Assembly (NCBI GenBank): GCA_002887195.1
Contig: PJAB01001592.1
Span: 1-13,425 of the forward strand
Direction: 5' to 3'
Length of the DNA: 13,425 nt
Origin: Chrysochromulina parva
Taxonomy: Eukaryota > Haptophyta > Prymnesiales > Chrysochromulinaceae
Below the pieces are notes generated by a model. The model searched no databases and was not told where the DNA came from. It saw only the letters and a list, made by a program, of their open reading frames with translations. Below are positions 1 through 8,107 of this stretch, in pieces; the first letter of the stretch is position 1; each line of letters starts with the position of its first letter. A program made the position numbers and the translations under genes.

Positions 1-315
1 CGTGCACCAGCGTGTCCCCAGACGCTCATCTTCGGCCGACCGAAGGCCACACACCGGCCCAAGGCAACGCACGCGTGAGCGCGTGCACGTACTCCCCCAC
101 CCCTTTCCAAGCTATTTGTAACCACGTGTCGAAAACCAAATTAGCCCTTCATCCCAAAAAAGGGTCTGATGAATGAAATGCATGCGACTTTGGGCGTCGG
201 GCTCCGTGCACCAGCGTGTCCCCAGACGCTCATCTTCGGAGGGACCGAATGCCACCCACTGGCCCGAGGCGGCTAACGTGTGAGCGCGTACACTTACATC
301 CCCCCCCCCCTCCCT
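1..315. repeat. Two tandem copies of a ~204-nt repeat
   Basis: The first 35 bases (1-35) recur exactly at 205-239. Similarity continues with substitutions through a shared GTGAGCGCGT block (about 76-85 and 281-290) into a C-rich tract, so the copies cover roughly 1-108 and 205-315 with a period of 204 nt. The second copy ends in a run of about 11 C at 300-310. Bases 109-204 between the blocks look unique. No convincing gene is seen in 1-419. A minus-strand open frame crosses the region but has no recognisable domain. The repeat probably continues left of the window. Confidence 0.85.
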
Positions 316-331
316 CATATCATGTTGCCAC

Positions 332-351
332 GAAACTGACTGACTGACTGA
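332..351 (+). promoter_or_regulatory. ACTG-repeat element upstream of the ankyrin/oxygenase gene
   Basis: GAAACTGACTGACTGACTGA is followed by one more ACTG, giving five units in total at 335-354. It ends about 69 nt before the chosen ATG at 420. The same 20 bases occur in the same gene-relative orientation before the CHL1 gene (9888-9907, minus strand). It may be a core-promoter or 5'UTR element, or simply a microsatellite; the sequence does not decide. Confidence 0.4.
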
Positions 352-419
352 CTGGCGTTTGTGTTTCACAGCAGAGCAGTCGCACGTCCCGAGTGTTGAC
401 GACGAGACGACCCACACAT

Positions 420-3020
420 ATGCCGATGACGCATTTCACGACGGCGGCAGCCGGCGGCTTACAAGCTGCGACCACTACCTCGCCCAAGCAGCCCTCAAAC
501 GTCTCGCCACGGTGGCTGCTGCCAGCCGGCGCGCTCATCCTCGCCACGGTGGTGCTGGCGGTGGGCTATGCTGCTCACGGATCAAGCACGTCCATTACTA
601 CGAGCGTCCCGGCTCCTGCAATCGATGCAGATGATGAACACACTACCAGGAGCATCAACAGCAAACCAACCCCCCGCTTGAGAACCACAACTCCTAAGCC
701 AGATGCTGCTTCGGCTGATGTTGCAGGCGGTTCTGGCCGGCAGTTGCACGCTGCAGCTTCGGCAGGGGACGTGTTGCGGCTGAGGGCGCTGCTCGATGGA
801 GGCGCCGACCCGAACGCGCTGAACAAACACGGCTTCGCGCCGCTCCACCTTGCTGCCGCGAGCAAGGGCGCGGCTGCTGAGGCCGCAATCGAGACGCTCG
901 TGCGCGGCGGCGCAGCGGTCAATGCGCGTGACGCGTCGACGGACATCGATGGCGGCTGCACGGCGTTGCACCATGCGCTTATGCACGGGCGCGGCTCGCA
1001 CGTAGCGCTTCTCTGCTCCCTCGGCGCCGATGCGAGCATCGCCAACGGCCGAGGCTACACCCCTTTGCACCACGCGGCCGAGCGGGCGGAGGCGAGCGTG
1101 GTGGCGGCGCTTTTGCGCTGTGGCGCATCGCTCGAGGCTCGAGGTAAGAATGGGTACAGTGCACTGCACCTGGCCGCATTCAACGGGCGCGAGGAGATGG
1201 GCGCAGCGCTGCTCGAGGCGGGTGCGGACCCGCACGCTCAAGGCACTGAAGGGTTCACACCGCTGCATGCTGCAGTATTTGGCAACCGGAGTTCGTTTGT
1301 GAGGCAACTACTCAATCGTGTGGAGGTCGACCTGCCAAGTAAGGAAGGGTACACCCCTCTTCACGTGGCCGTGTACAACCAGCACCTCGCGATTGCTCAG
1401 GATTTGCTCGACGCCGGTGCGAGCCCACACGCCACTTTCGTGATTGCCTCTGATTGCCTCTGATGATCATTGATGGCCTCCTTCATCAGGTGCGAGCCCA
1501 CACGCCACTTTTGTGATTGCCTCTGATTGCCTCTGATTGCCTCTGATGATCATTGATGGCCTCCTTCATCAGGTGCGAGCCCACACGCCAGGTCCGTGTT
1601 TGGAGAGAGCCCTCTGCACAAGGCTGCCGCCGCGGGGGCCGCCGAGCTGGCACAGCTGCTGCTAGCACGCGGCGCGACGCTGGATGTGGCGGATCTCATG
1701 GGGGACACGCCGCTACACGTGGCGACCCATTTTGACGACGCGACGGTGCGTGTGATGCTCGCGCACGAGATTGAGCACCAGCAGCTGCGCCGGCACGGCG
1801 ATGCCTTCTGGCGCTCAGTCCAGCGGGCGGCCGCGTGGGCGGGTGGCCACGATGCGCTTCAGATGCTCCTGCCGGCGGTGCACACTCCAGGGGACGATGC
1901 GCTCACGACATCGCTCATCGTGGCTGCCGAGCGCGGCAGATCCGAAACCATCACCTTCCTAATTGAGCGTGGGGTCAGCACTGGCGCGGGCGATGCATCG
2001 ACGGTCGCCAGCCGCGCCGACGGCGCCGGCCGTACTCCCCTCGAGGCTGCAGCGGCGAGTGGGCGCTGCGCGGCAGTGCAGCTGCTGCTGTCGCACGGTG
2101 CCACGCCTGCAAAGGCCTCGGGCTCGGCCACGGAGCTGGCGGCACGCTGCGAGCGTGAGCGTGCGGCCGCCGCGTGGGCCGAGTCAGGGGCAGACATGCC
2201 GGCCGAGATTGCGAGCGTCCTCCCGAGCGCGCAGTGGCGGGAGCGTGCGCGGGAGATGTCTCCGCTGACGCGGCGGCTGCTGGTGCTCGATACGGCGCCG
2301 TCCGCCGTCGACGCGGCCGCCTTGCTTCGGGAGACCACAGAGAGCGCTCCACTCACCAAGTACATGGCTGCCCGAGCGGCCCTGCATGCAGAGGAGCCAG
2401 CGGCGCTGCTCCGCGTGGCGCGAGTGCTCGACGCGGCTGCGTGTGCGCGGCTGCGCGCGGCGGTCGATGCCAACGGCACCGCGTCGGTGGACAGCGTCGA
2501 TCGGCTGCGGGAGCACGTACTCTATGTGCGCGCTCCCGAGCTCCGCCAGATGCTTGGGGACGCAGCTCTCGATGCATTGCTCGCGCTGCCCCGCCGCTTC
2601 CTGCAGGGCACGAGGCCGCCGCCACCACCTCAGACAAAAGAGGGCACACACCGTAGCAAGAGAGGCCGCGTGCCACGGCCGCCGCCGGGCTCACAGCACG
2701 CTCTCTTCGATTGCTTTCTTCGCCGGTATTCGGCAGCTGCCGATGGCGACCAGCTGCTCACCTCCTTTCACATGGATACGGCGGACGTGACCGTGAACGT
2801 GGCGCTCACGGACGATGCGCAGATCGAGGGAGGCGTGCTGCTGGGCGTGTATGGGCACGGGGTTCATTCCATCGTACGCGCCGAGGGCGACGCAACCGTC
2901 CACTCAAGCTCCCTCCTCCACGGCGTGACGCGCATGCGGGCGGGCACGCGCTACTCGATGATCATGTTCCACTCGCCGCTCAGGGGCGGTGGCGGCGGTA
3001 TGGACTCCCGCGAGAGTTGA
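420..3020 (+). CDS. Membrane-anchored ankyrin-repeat protein with C-terminal 2OG-Fe(II) oxygenase domain
   Basis: Two exons, 420-1416 and 1573-3020, give 814 aa (phase-1 junction). Residues 32-52 form one hydrophobic segment after a short basic/polar N-terminus, so a type II signal anchor is likely. A Thr/Pro-rich linker follows. About 11 ankyrin repeats run from ~105 to ~525, with clear TPLH-type motifs (GYTPLHHAAE, GFTPLHAAVF, GDTPLHVATH). A proline-rich stretch lies near 660-690. The last ~85 residues fit the prolyl-4-hydroxylase-type fold: iron ligands H732 and D734 (SFHMDT), H782 (SSLLHGV), and R792 (GTRYSM) for 2-oxoglutarate. By family knowledge it would hydroxylate a protein side chain, probably in the secretory pathway; the substrate is unknown. 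The splice restores an exact 16-residue repeat spacing (GASPHARSVFGESPLH). A second ATG at 426 is equally usable. The in-frame GTG at 393 is unlikely as a start. Confidence 0.82.
1417..1572 (+). other. Intron made of two tandem copies of one GT...AG unit (introner-like)
   Basis: Unit 1 is 1417-1489 (73 nt) and unit 2 is 1490-1572 (83 nt). Each begins GTGCGAGCCCACACGCCACT and ends TTCATCAG. The units differ mainly by one extra copy of the decamer GATTGCCTCT (two versus three copies). The 19 bases GGTGCGAGCCCACACGCCA occur at the upstream junction, between the units, and at the start of exon 2. The donor GT therefore sits in the duplicated target sequence and the acceptor AG in the inserted part. 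Removing both units keeps the ankyrin frame. Removing only one leaves an in-frame stop. Confidence 0.85.
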
Positions 3021-3191
3021 TGCCCAGACGCATCAGAGAATCTCGCGTCGGACGAATTCTCGGACGTGCACAAGTCGGGGCGCGGCAACGTGGGGAAGCT
3101 TGGGTTCGGTTCGATTGTTCGGTTCGGTTACTTTTACGCTCGGCTACTGGGGCGGAAAGTGTGTGAAGTGTTAAAGCACAGTGTTAAACGC
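3021..3191. other. Short spacer between convergent genes
   Basis: 171 nt separate the stop codons of the ankyrin/oxygenase gene and the esterase gene, which point at each other. It contains an imperfect GGTTCGGTT repeat at 3103-3130 and a slightly AT-richer end. Both transcripts' 3' ends must lie here or overlap. No polyadenylation signal was confidently recognised. Confidence 0.6.
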
Positions 3192-4718
3192 CTAAAGCCT
3201 TTGAAGCGCGGGAGCCGCTGTCCGACCTCTCAACTGCTCCGCCTCGCGCTGCTCGCCCTTGAGCAGCGCCGCCCGAAGCGCGGGGAAGAAGGCACCTGAC
3301 CAGAACTGCGGCTTGTGGCAAAAGTGCGTGCAGTCGCACACAGCCGCCAGTCGTTCATCGACGCTCGTGTTCGGCAGCGGGCGCGCGTGCTCCGGGCGCG
3401 CTCTCGCAATGTGCATGTCCCACTGGTCAAAGGTGAGGTTGTGCATGGGCACGAGGAGCAACGCGCCATACCGGGGCTCGTGAAGCTTCTTGTGAAGCAT
3501 CTCGGTACGCCAATCGCCCCTGAGCTGCTTCTTGCGACTCTCGTTTGGGATCGGCGAGCAGTAGCATCCTCGCGAGGTGAGGTTCTCGTCGCGGTCCTCG
3601 TACCTGATGAGGCAGGCAATCAGAGGCAATAAGCTGCCTCGCAGGGGTAATCAGAGGCAATCAGAGGCAATCAGAGGCAATCAGAGGCAATCAGCGGCCT
3701 CGCAAGGGAAATCAGAGGCAATCAGAGGCAAGTCCTCGTGGCAAGCACAGTGGCGATCAGACGCAATCCAAGGTCCTCCCATACAATCCACTGTCGCTCT
3801 TGCTGAGAAAGTGCTGCTTCGTGTTGTCGCTGATGATGAAGCGCTTGCTCGCATTCGCCACCGCTGTATGCGCGAGCACCGAGAGCACTGCCTGCATGTC
3901 CTCGTCAAGGAAGGTTTTCTGCCGCGGCTGGTATTCGACACCCCCGACGTTGGCGATGACGACATCGAAGTCAGCGGCGACGGACTCCCAAAACTCTTTG
4001 CAGTACCTGACGACGGAAGGAGGCACTCAGACATCATCGGAACTCATCAGGCGTCGTCAGACAATCATCGATGACACTCAACATACCGCCATAGGAATAA
4101 GGTCGCGTTGGCTTTTGAGCCACTCGCGGCCTTGATCGCCTCCTCGCGCGCTTCGCAGAAGCCGAGGGTCGGCCACTCGTAGTTGTTTATGTACGTCAGA
4201 TTCAGGTCGAAGCTAGGGAAGTAGACGCCTCGTTTCCACGGATATTTATAGTACACGGTGCGGGACGAGGGCCATTCTGTGCCGCCACGCCCTTGGCTCA
4301 GGACCGGGCGGAAGCTCGCATTGCTCCTTCGCATGTCGCACATGGCGGCAAAGTGCTGATGCGCCGTCAGCGAGTTGCCATAGAACAAGACGCGCTTTCC
4401 GCGGAGGAGCGTGGCGGCGAGGCTCGCGAAGTCTGTGTGGCCGTCGCACCTGGAGCTGTTGGCGACGATGGGCTCGCAATAGTGGCCTGGATTGGAGAAG
4501 AAGCTCCAGTACCCGTTGTGTGCAATTGGGGTGCTTTCGATGCCACGGCGTATCTCGCCGCACGGCGGACAGGAGCATTCATCGTGCGCCTCGAGGCGGC
4601 TCTTTTGAGCGTAATACTCCATGGCGTCATGTCTTGAGATTTGCGTGGCGTCTTGAGATTGCCACGAGCAGGTGGAGGAGAGGCGGGCAGATGGCACGCT
4701 CGAACCGATCGTCGCCAT
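3192..4718 (-). CDS. SGNH/PC-esterase (TBL-like) protein, probable glycan O-acetyltransferase or esterase
   Basis: Three exons on the minus strand, 4718-4087, 4006-3785 and 3603-3192, give 421 aa; both introns are phase 2. The junctions read LFLW-R-YCKEFWES and SDSG-L-YEDRDENL. The nucleophile block is LFYGNSLTAHQ with Ser116, matching the GDSLxxxQ block of PC-esterase/TBL proteins but with Asn for Asp. A mid block reads DVVIANVGG. The C-terminal catalytic pair sits in DCTHFCHKPQFW (D375, H378), close to the DCxHWC motif of plant TBL proteins. Multiple Cys and N-glycosylation-like NxS/T sites suggest a secretory protein. Family members move or remove acetyl groups on polysaccharides; the substrate here is unknown. 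The N-terminus lacks a signal peptide, so an upstream exon may be missing and the ATG at 4718 is provisional. Divergent from the DGAT2-like gene. Confidence 0.75.
3604..3784 (-). other. Intron 2 of the esterase gene, filled with GATTGCCTCT repeats
   Basis: 181 nt, sense strand GTATGG...CATCAG. About nine full or near-full GATTGCCTCT decamers lie in two higher-order blocks, each adjoining a GCCTCGCA(G/A)GGG-like segment on the plus strand (about 3640-3652 and 3697-3710). The intron start (GTATGGGAGGACC) resembles the start of exon 3 (GTACGAGGACC), like a decayed duplication of the insertion site. The decamer and the CATCAG end are shared with the ankyrin-gene intron. Confidence 0.8.
4007..4086 (-). 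other. Intron 1 of the esterase gene
   Basis: 80 nt, sense strand GTATGT...CGTCAG, phase 2. It lacks the decamer array, but its 3' third (GATGAT, then TGCCTCCTTC and TCAG) matches the 3' part of the ankyrin-gene intron (GATGATCATTGATGGCCTCCTTCATCAG overall, read in two pieces). It is probably a diverged member of the same intron family. Confidence 0.75.
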
Positions 4719-5064
4719 GTTTTTCCGAAGAAGTGCCGATTCACTGTGAAGAATGTTGTCCCTACCAATCTCTTTGTGTTGAGGGGGCTCCCACGCCGAG
4801 CCCGCGCGCGCGGCGGCGGGCCGACTCCCCGTGCATGGTCAACCAAGCGAAACAAGACTCAAGACCAAGGAGTGGGTCCAAAGAGTACCCGAGGACGTTA
4901 AAGTCGATGTATGCAGCATTCGTTTAAGTAATTAAATTTGTTCAAGTTCAACCCTTGAATATCTAAACCACACACTCACTCCTGCCGACTGCGGTAGGCA
5001 GTGGTAGCGCTCAGACGGAAAACTCGTCGACGTGCTGTTTCTGACGAATCTCTTTGCCGAAATA
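4719..5064. promoter_or_regulatory. Divergent intergenic region between the esterase and DGAT2-like genes
   Basis: 346 nt between two divergently read starts, so it presumably holds both promoters. The left half is GC-rich (see block 4784-4836). Bases ~4915-4980 are distinctly AT-rich, with AAGTAATTAAATTTG and a small inverted repeat TTCAAG-N7-CTTGAA at 4941-4959. No clear TATA box is visible. An upstream exon of the esterase gene could also lie here. Confidence 0.5.
4784..4836 (-). promoter_or_regulatory. GC-rich block shared by the upstream regions of the esterase and RBM22 genes
   Basis: On the plus strand, GGGGCTCCCACGCCGAG, then a CGCGCGCGC run, then GGGCCGACTCCCCGTGCA. The three parts recur in the same order at 11562-11623 (GGGCTCTCACGCCGAG, CGCGCGCGC, GGGCCGACAGTCCCCGTACA). 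Both copies lie about 45-120 nt upstream of a minus-strand start codon, in the same orientation. Shared promoter element or small dispersed repeat. Confidence 0.45.
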
Positions 5065-6063
5065 ATGCAAAATGAGGTAATGGCCGATGCGACATCCTCC
5101 CCTCCTGAGAGCAGCGTCGATGCCGCACCCATGGCTAGACGCAGCAAGATGCTCGTGCTCTCGCTCGCACTCGCGTACGCAGCCTTCTTTGTGCTCAACT
5201 CGCGCGCTCATCGGCAGCTCACACCATGGGGCTACAGTTGGGCAACGCGCTTCGCTGCGGCCGTATGCCATGCTATTGGTCGGCTCTTTGGGATTCGCTT
5301 CCACATGAAATTGGATAAAGTTCCAACGAACGGGCCGTATCTTGCGTGTGTCAGTCCTCACGGCGTGCTCCCGCTCTCGCTCATCGGCTTCGGCATGTGG
5401 AAATTCTGCGTGCGCGCTGGCCCGTATACGGAGCAGTCACTCGTGGGCCTCGACGCACGAGCAGCAGGTGCCTCCATTCTCTTCCGCATCCCGCTGCTGC
5501 GCGAGCTGCTGCTGCTGGCCAATGTTCGCGACGCTTCCTACGACAACATCATCGGCCTGCTCACGAGCGGGCGGACGGTTGCCGTAAATCCCGGAGGAAA
5601 CTGGGAAATGACAAACGCGAGCCACGAGCAGGAAAGAATCTACGTTCAGCAGCGGCTCGGCTTCATTCGGCTCGCCATGCGCACCGGTCGGCCGCTGCTG
5701 CCCGCCTACGCCTTCGGCGAGTCCCAGCTCTTCCACGCCTCGACGCGCTGGCTTGATCAACGCTTGTGGATGGTGCGACGGCTGCGGATTGGAGCGCCAT
5801 TGTTCACAGGCAGATGGGGCCTGCCGCTGCCTCTTCCGATCCCGACGGACGTTACCTTTGTAGTGGGGCGCGAGGTTCCCGTCGGCCCGCCCACTACGAC
5901 GCCAACGGACGCGCAGGTCGAGGAGGTCTTTGAGCGGTACGTCGATGAGATGTGTCGTCTCTTTCGAGAACATGCGGCCGCTTGCCTGCCGGCCTCAGTG
6001 GCTGCGCGCGGCCTCGAGGTGCACCGCATCGGGCAAGGCCTCGTGCGCCATGCCAAGTTGTAG
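5065..6063 (+). CDS. DGAT2: DGAT2/MOGAT-family acyl-CoA acyltransferase
   Basis: Single exon, 332 aa from ATG 5065. ATG 5080 (better +4 context) is an alternative, and an in-frame GTG at 5032 was not used. One N-terminal membrane segment at residues ~29-45. Family blocks in order: PYLACVSPHGVLPLS (SPHG at 97-100, where animals and yeast have HPHG and plants EPHG), the VNPGGNWEM block at ~174-182, QRLGFIRLAMRTGRPLLPAYAFGE (197-219, read in pieces), and VTFVVGREVPVG near 263-274. The family acylates diacylglycerol, monoacylglycerol or a wax alcohol at the ER or lipid-droplet surface. The motifs place the family, not the acceptor. Length is typical (DGAT2 proteins ~330-390 aa). Divergent from the esterase gene; its 3' end faces the CHL1 gene. 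Confidence 0.85.
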   Translation: MQNEVMADATSSPPESSVDAAPMARRSKMLVLSLALAYAAFFVLNSRAHRQLTPWGYSWATRFAAAVCHAIGRLFGIRFHMKLDKVPTNGPYLACVSPHGVLPLSLIGFGMWKFCVRAGPYTEQSLVGLDARAAGASILFRIPLLRELLLLANVRDASYDNIIGLLTSGRTVAVNPGGNWEMTNASHEQERIYVQQRLGFIRLAMRTGRPLLPAYAFGESQLFHASTRWLDQRLWMVRRLRIGAPLFTGRWGLPLPLPIPTDVTFVVGREVPVGPPTTTPTDAQVEEVFERYVDEMCRLFREHAAACLPASVAARGLEVHRIGQGLVRHAKL

Positions 6064-6713
6064 CGGGGGCGGCAACTGGCTAGCCTGTGCGGCTCGGACA
6101 GCTTCAAAGTTTGGAGATGTCGTCTCTCATACTCATGTAACTCATTTGTGTGTTTCGGACGCTTTGATCGGAATCGAATCGCAATCGTTCGAATCGGTAT
6201 CGCCAAACCCTCCGGTCGGACGACCCTTCGCGCGAGCGGCCCGGCGCGGCACGAATTTAAGCGCTGCCCCGCCCGACGCCGCGCGAGACGACCGGTTTCT
6301 TTCGCAAGCTCGCCGGCCCCGGTGGCGCGCGGGTCCGCCGTCATGCGTCAACTGGTTCTGGGTTCAAGCTTCTCGTCGTCGTAGACCACTAGACGCTAGT
6401 TTTCACTTTCCGCCCGGGGGGCGGCCGGCGCCGCCGGATGCGCGCGAACCCCTGCAACACCGCACGCGGACCGAGGTGAACGTGCCGGGCTCCCTCGAAA
6501 ACGGGCCGGAACGCTCTCGACGTGCCGGTTGCCGCATGCCGGTTTTACTCGTGACTTATGTCATTACTGCCGGTTGCAGCGGGCCGCACCCGAGCGCGGG
6601 CGTTACCGAAACGAAAGAGTGCGGCTTGCGTAGCTGGATGCCGGAAGCGTCCGGCCTGCTCCGCCACGCGCCTCTCGCACTTTCACCTAGACACCGAGGC
6701 TGGTCACGCCTGG
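6064..6713. other. Intergenic spacer between convergent DGAT2-like and CHL1 genes
   Basis: 650 nt with no gene I can support. It holds an imperfect GAATCG repeat at 6166-6202, a GC hairpin CCGCCC-GGG-GGGCGG at 6410-6424, and TGCCGGTT three times (6523, 6537, 6568). A long plus-strand open frame crosses it but overlaps both neighbours, is rich in Arg/Pro/Ser and shows no domain, so it is treated as chance. Confidence 0.55.
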
Positions 6714-8068
6714 TCACAGCTCCTCGCCGCGTGCCCTCGCCCGCCGGCGCGCCTCGATGGACCTCTGCTCAGCCGCGCGCCCTCCAAAGAAGCTCTCGAT
6801 GGCGCTCAGGGCTTGCTGGTGCGAGACGGCCGTGCGCAGCTGGCTCCCAATCCATTGGGGCAGCCGCTGCCGAATGGACGCCTTGCCGAAACGGCTGTCA
6901 GCGAGCACGATCGTCGCATAGTCGCCAATGTGACGGATGGCGCGCCCAATCGACTGGTTCACGGCCTTGAGGCACAGGTTGGTGTAGTACTCGCGCCCCG
7001 CGCCCACGCCGTGCGTCGCGTCCAGATGGGCCCAGCGCTCCTGCAGCGTGAGCTCCGACGGGTTCGCGAACGGTAGCCCCACCATGACGACGCACCGACC
7101 GAGCCCATCGGAGAAGTTGATGCCTTCGCTCATCTTACCGCCCACAATGCTGAGCAGCAGCGCGCCGCCCTTGGGGCGAGTGCGCCCGCCGCCGCCGCTT
7201 GTGCCGCCCCCGCTTGCTCCTGCGTCCCCTGCGCTGCCAGTGCCCGTGCCACCTGCTTGCAGCAGCTGCTGCCGCTGCCGCTGCTGCCCATCGTCGTCGT
7301 CGTCGTCGTCGTCAGGCCCGAAGGTGGCCTCGATGGCAGCGGCATAGCTCTTGAGCACAGCGTCGAGCTCGGACGCCTCGCGAGGCTCGCGATAAAGCCG
7401 CTTGAGCCTCCCCAGCTGAGCCCACACGCCCGATGCCTGCCAGTGACTCACCACCAGCTCCTCATACCCAAACGAGGGGAGGAAGACCACAATCCCGTCC
7501 GGTACGGAAGCAGCGAGGCTGAGCAACAGCCGCCCCAGCTCGTCGAGCTGCGGCGTCGCCGCACGCGCTCCAAAAGTGAATTGGAACTGAACACCCGTTG
7601 GGCCCACTGGCACGACGATCGGAAGCAGGTTGGCGCTCGGCACGATGTGGCCGTATGAGACCATCCGGAGCCGGCCAGCTCGCTCGCTGTGGAAGAGCTG
7701 CTGCTCGAGGTCGGCAAAGGGCTGCATGGTGCCGCCCGCTAAAACCACTGCATGCGCCTCAGAGAGCACTCGGCTGAAATAGACGGACGGGTTCAGATGG
7801 AGCACTTTGAGCCAGGAGCCTGTCGGCGTACCCGCCGATGCCGCCCCCGCCGCCGAGCGCACGGCCGCGCTGGATGCGGCTGCGCCTGCGGTGGCGCTCG
7901 CGCTCGCGCTCGAGGTACCGGCGGTGGGTTGGAGGGGAGGTTCGATGTGCAAGAGCACGCGGCCATCCTTGTCGTCATTCGTGAGGGCCTCGAGGAGCCT
8001 CACCACACCGTGCAAGCTGCCCGAAGCTGCCGCCGCGACGCCGCCGACGCCGCCTCCCCCCCTGCCCG

Positions 8069-8107
<39 letters not shown>

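Noticed and set aside
332..351. The ACTG-repeat 20-mer as a trans-spliced leader acceptor or leader sequence.
   Set aside because: It has no AG-acceptor or snRNA-like context and occurs only twice here; promoter element or microsatellite is the simpler reading.
393..419. GTG start at 393 for the ankyrin gene, and likewise GTG at 5032 for the DGAT2-like gene.
   Set aside because: In a eukaryotic nuclear gene an ATG is expected; in-frame ATGs at 420 and 5065 follow closely and keep all domains.
575..1307. Long minus-strand open frames opposite the ankyrin exons, and similar ones opposite CHL1 and RBM22.
   Set aside because: They are shadows of GC-rich coding sequence: Arg/Ala/Ser-rich, no domains, fully overlapped by genes with clear motifs.
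3610..3730. CRISPR-like array of short repeats (GATTGCCTCT / CAATCAGAGG).
   Set aside because: The repeats are only 10 nt, directly adjacent with no spacers, and lie inside a GT-AG intron of a eukaryotic gene. They are an intronic minisatellite.
6351..6375. tRNA-like B box (GGTTCAAG) in the 650-nt spacer.
   Set aside because: No matching A box, acceptor stem or anticodon arm could be found at proper distance.
5930..6970. A 346-codon plus-strand open frame between the DGAT2-like and CHL1 genes.
   Set aside because: It overlaps the ends of both well-supported genes, has Arg/Ser/Pro-rich composition typical of out-of-frame GC-rich DNA, and shows no motif.
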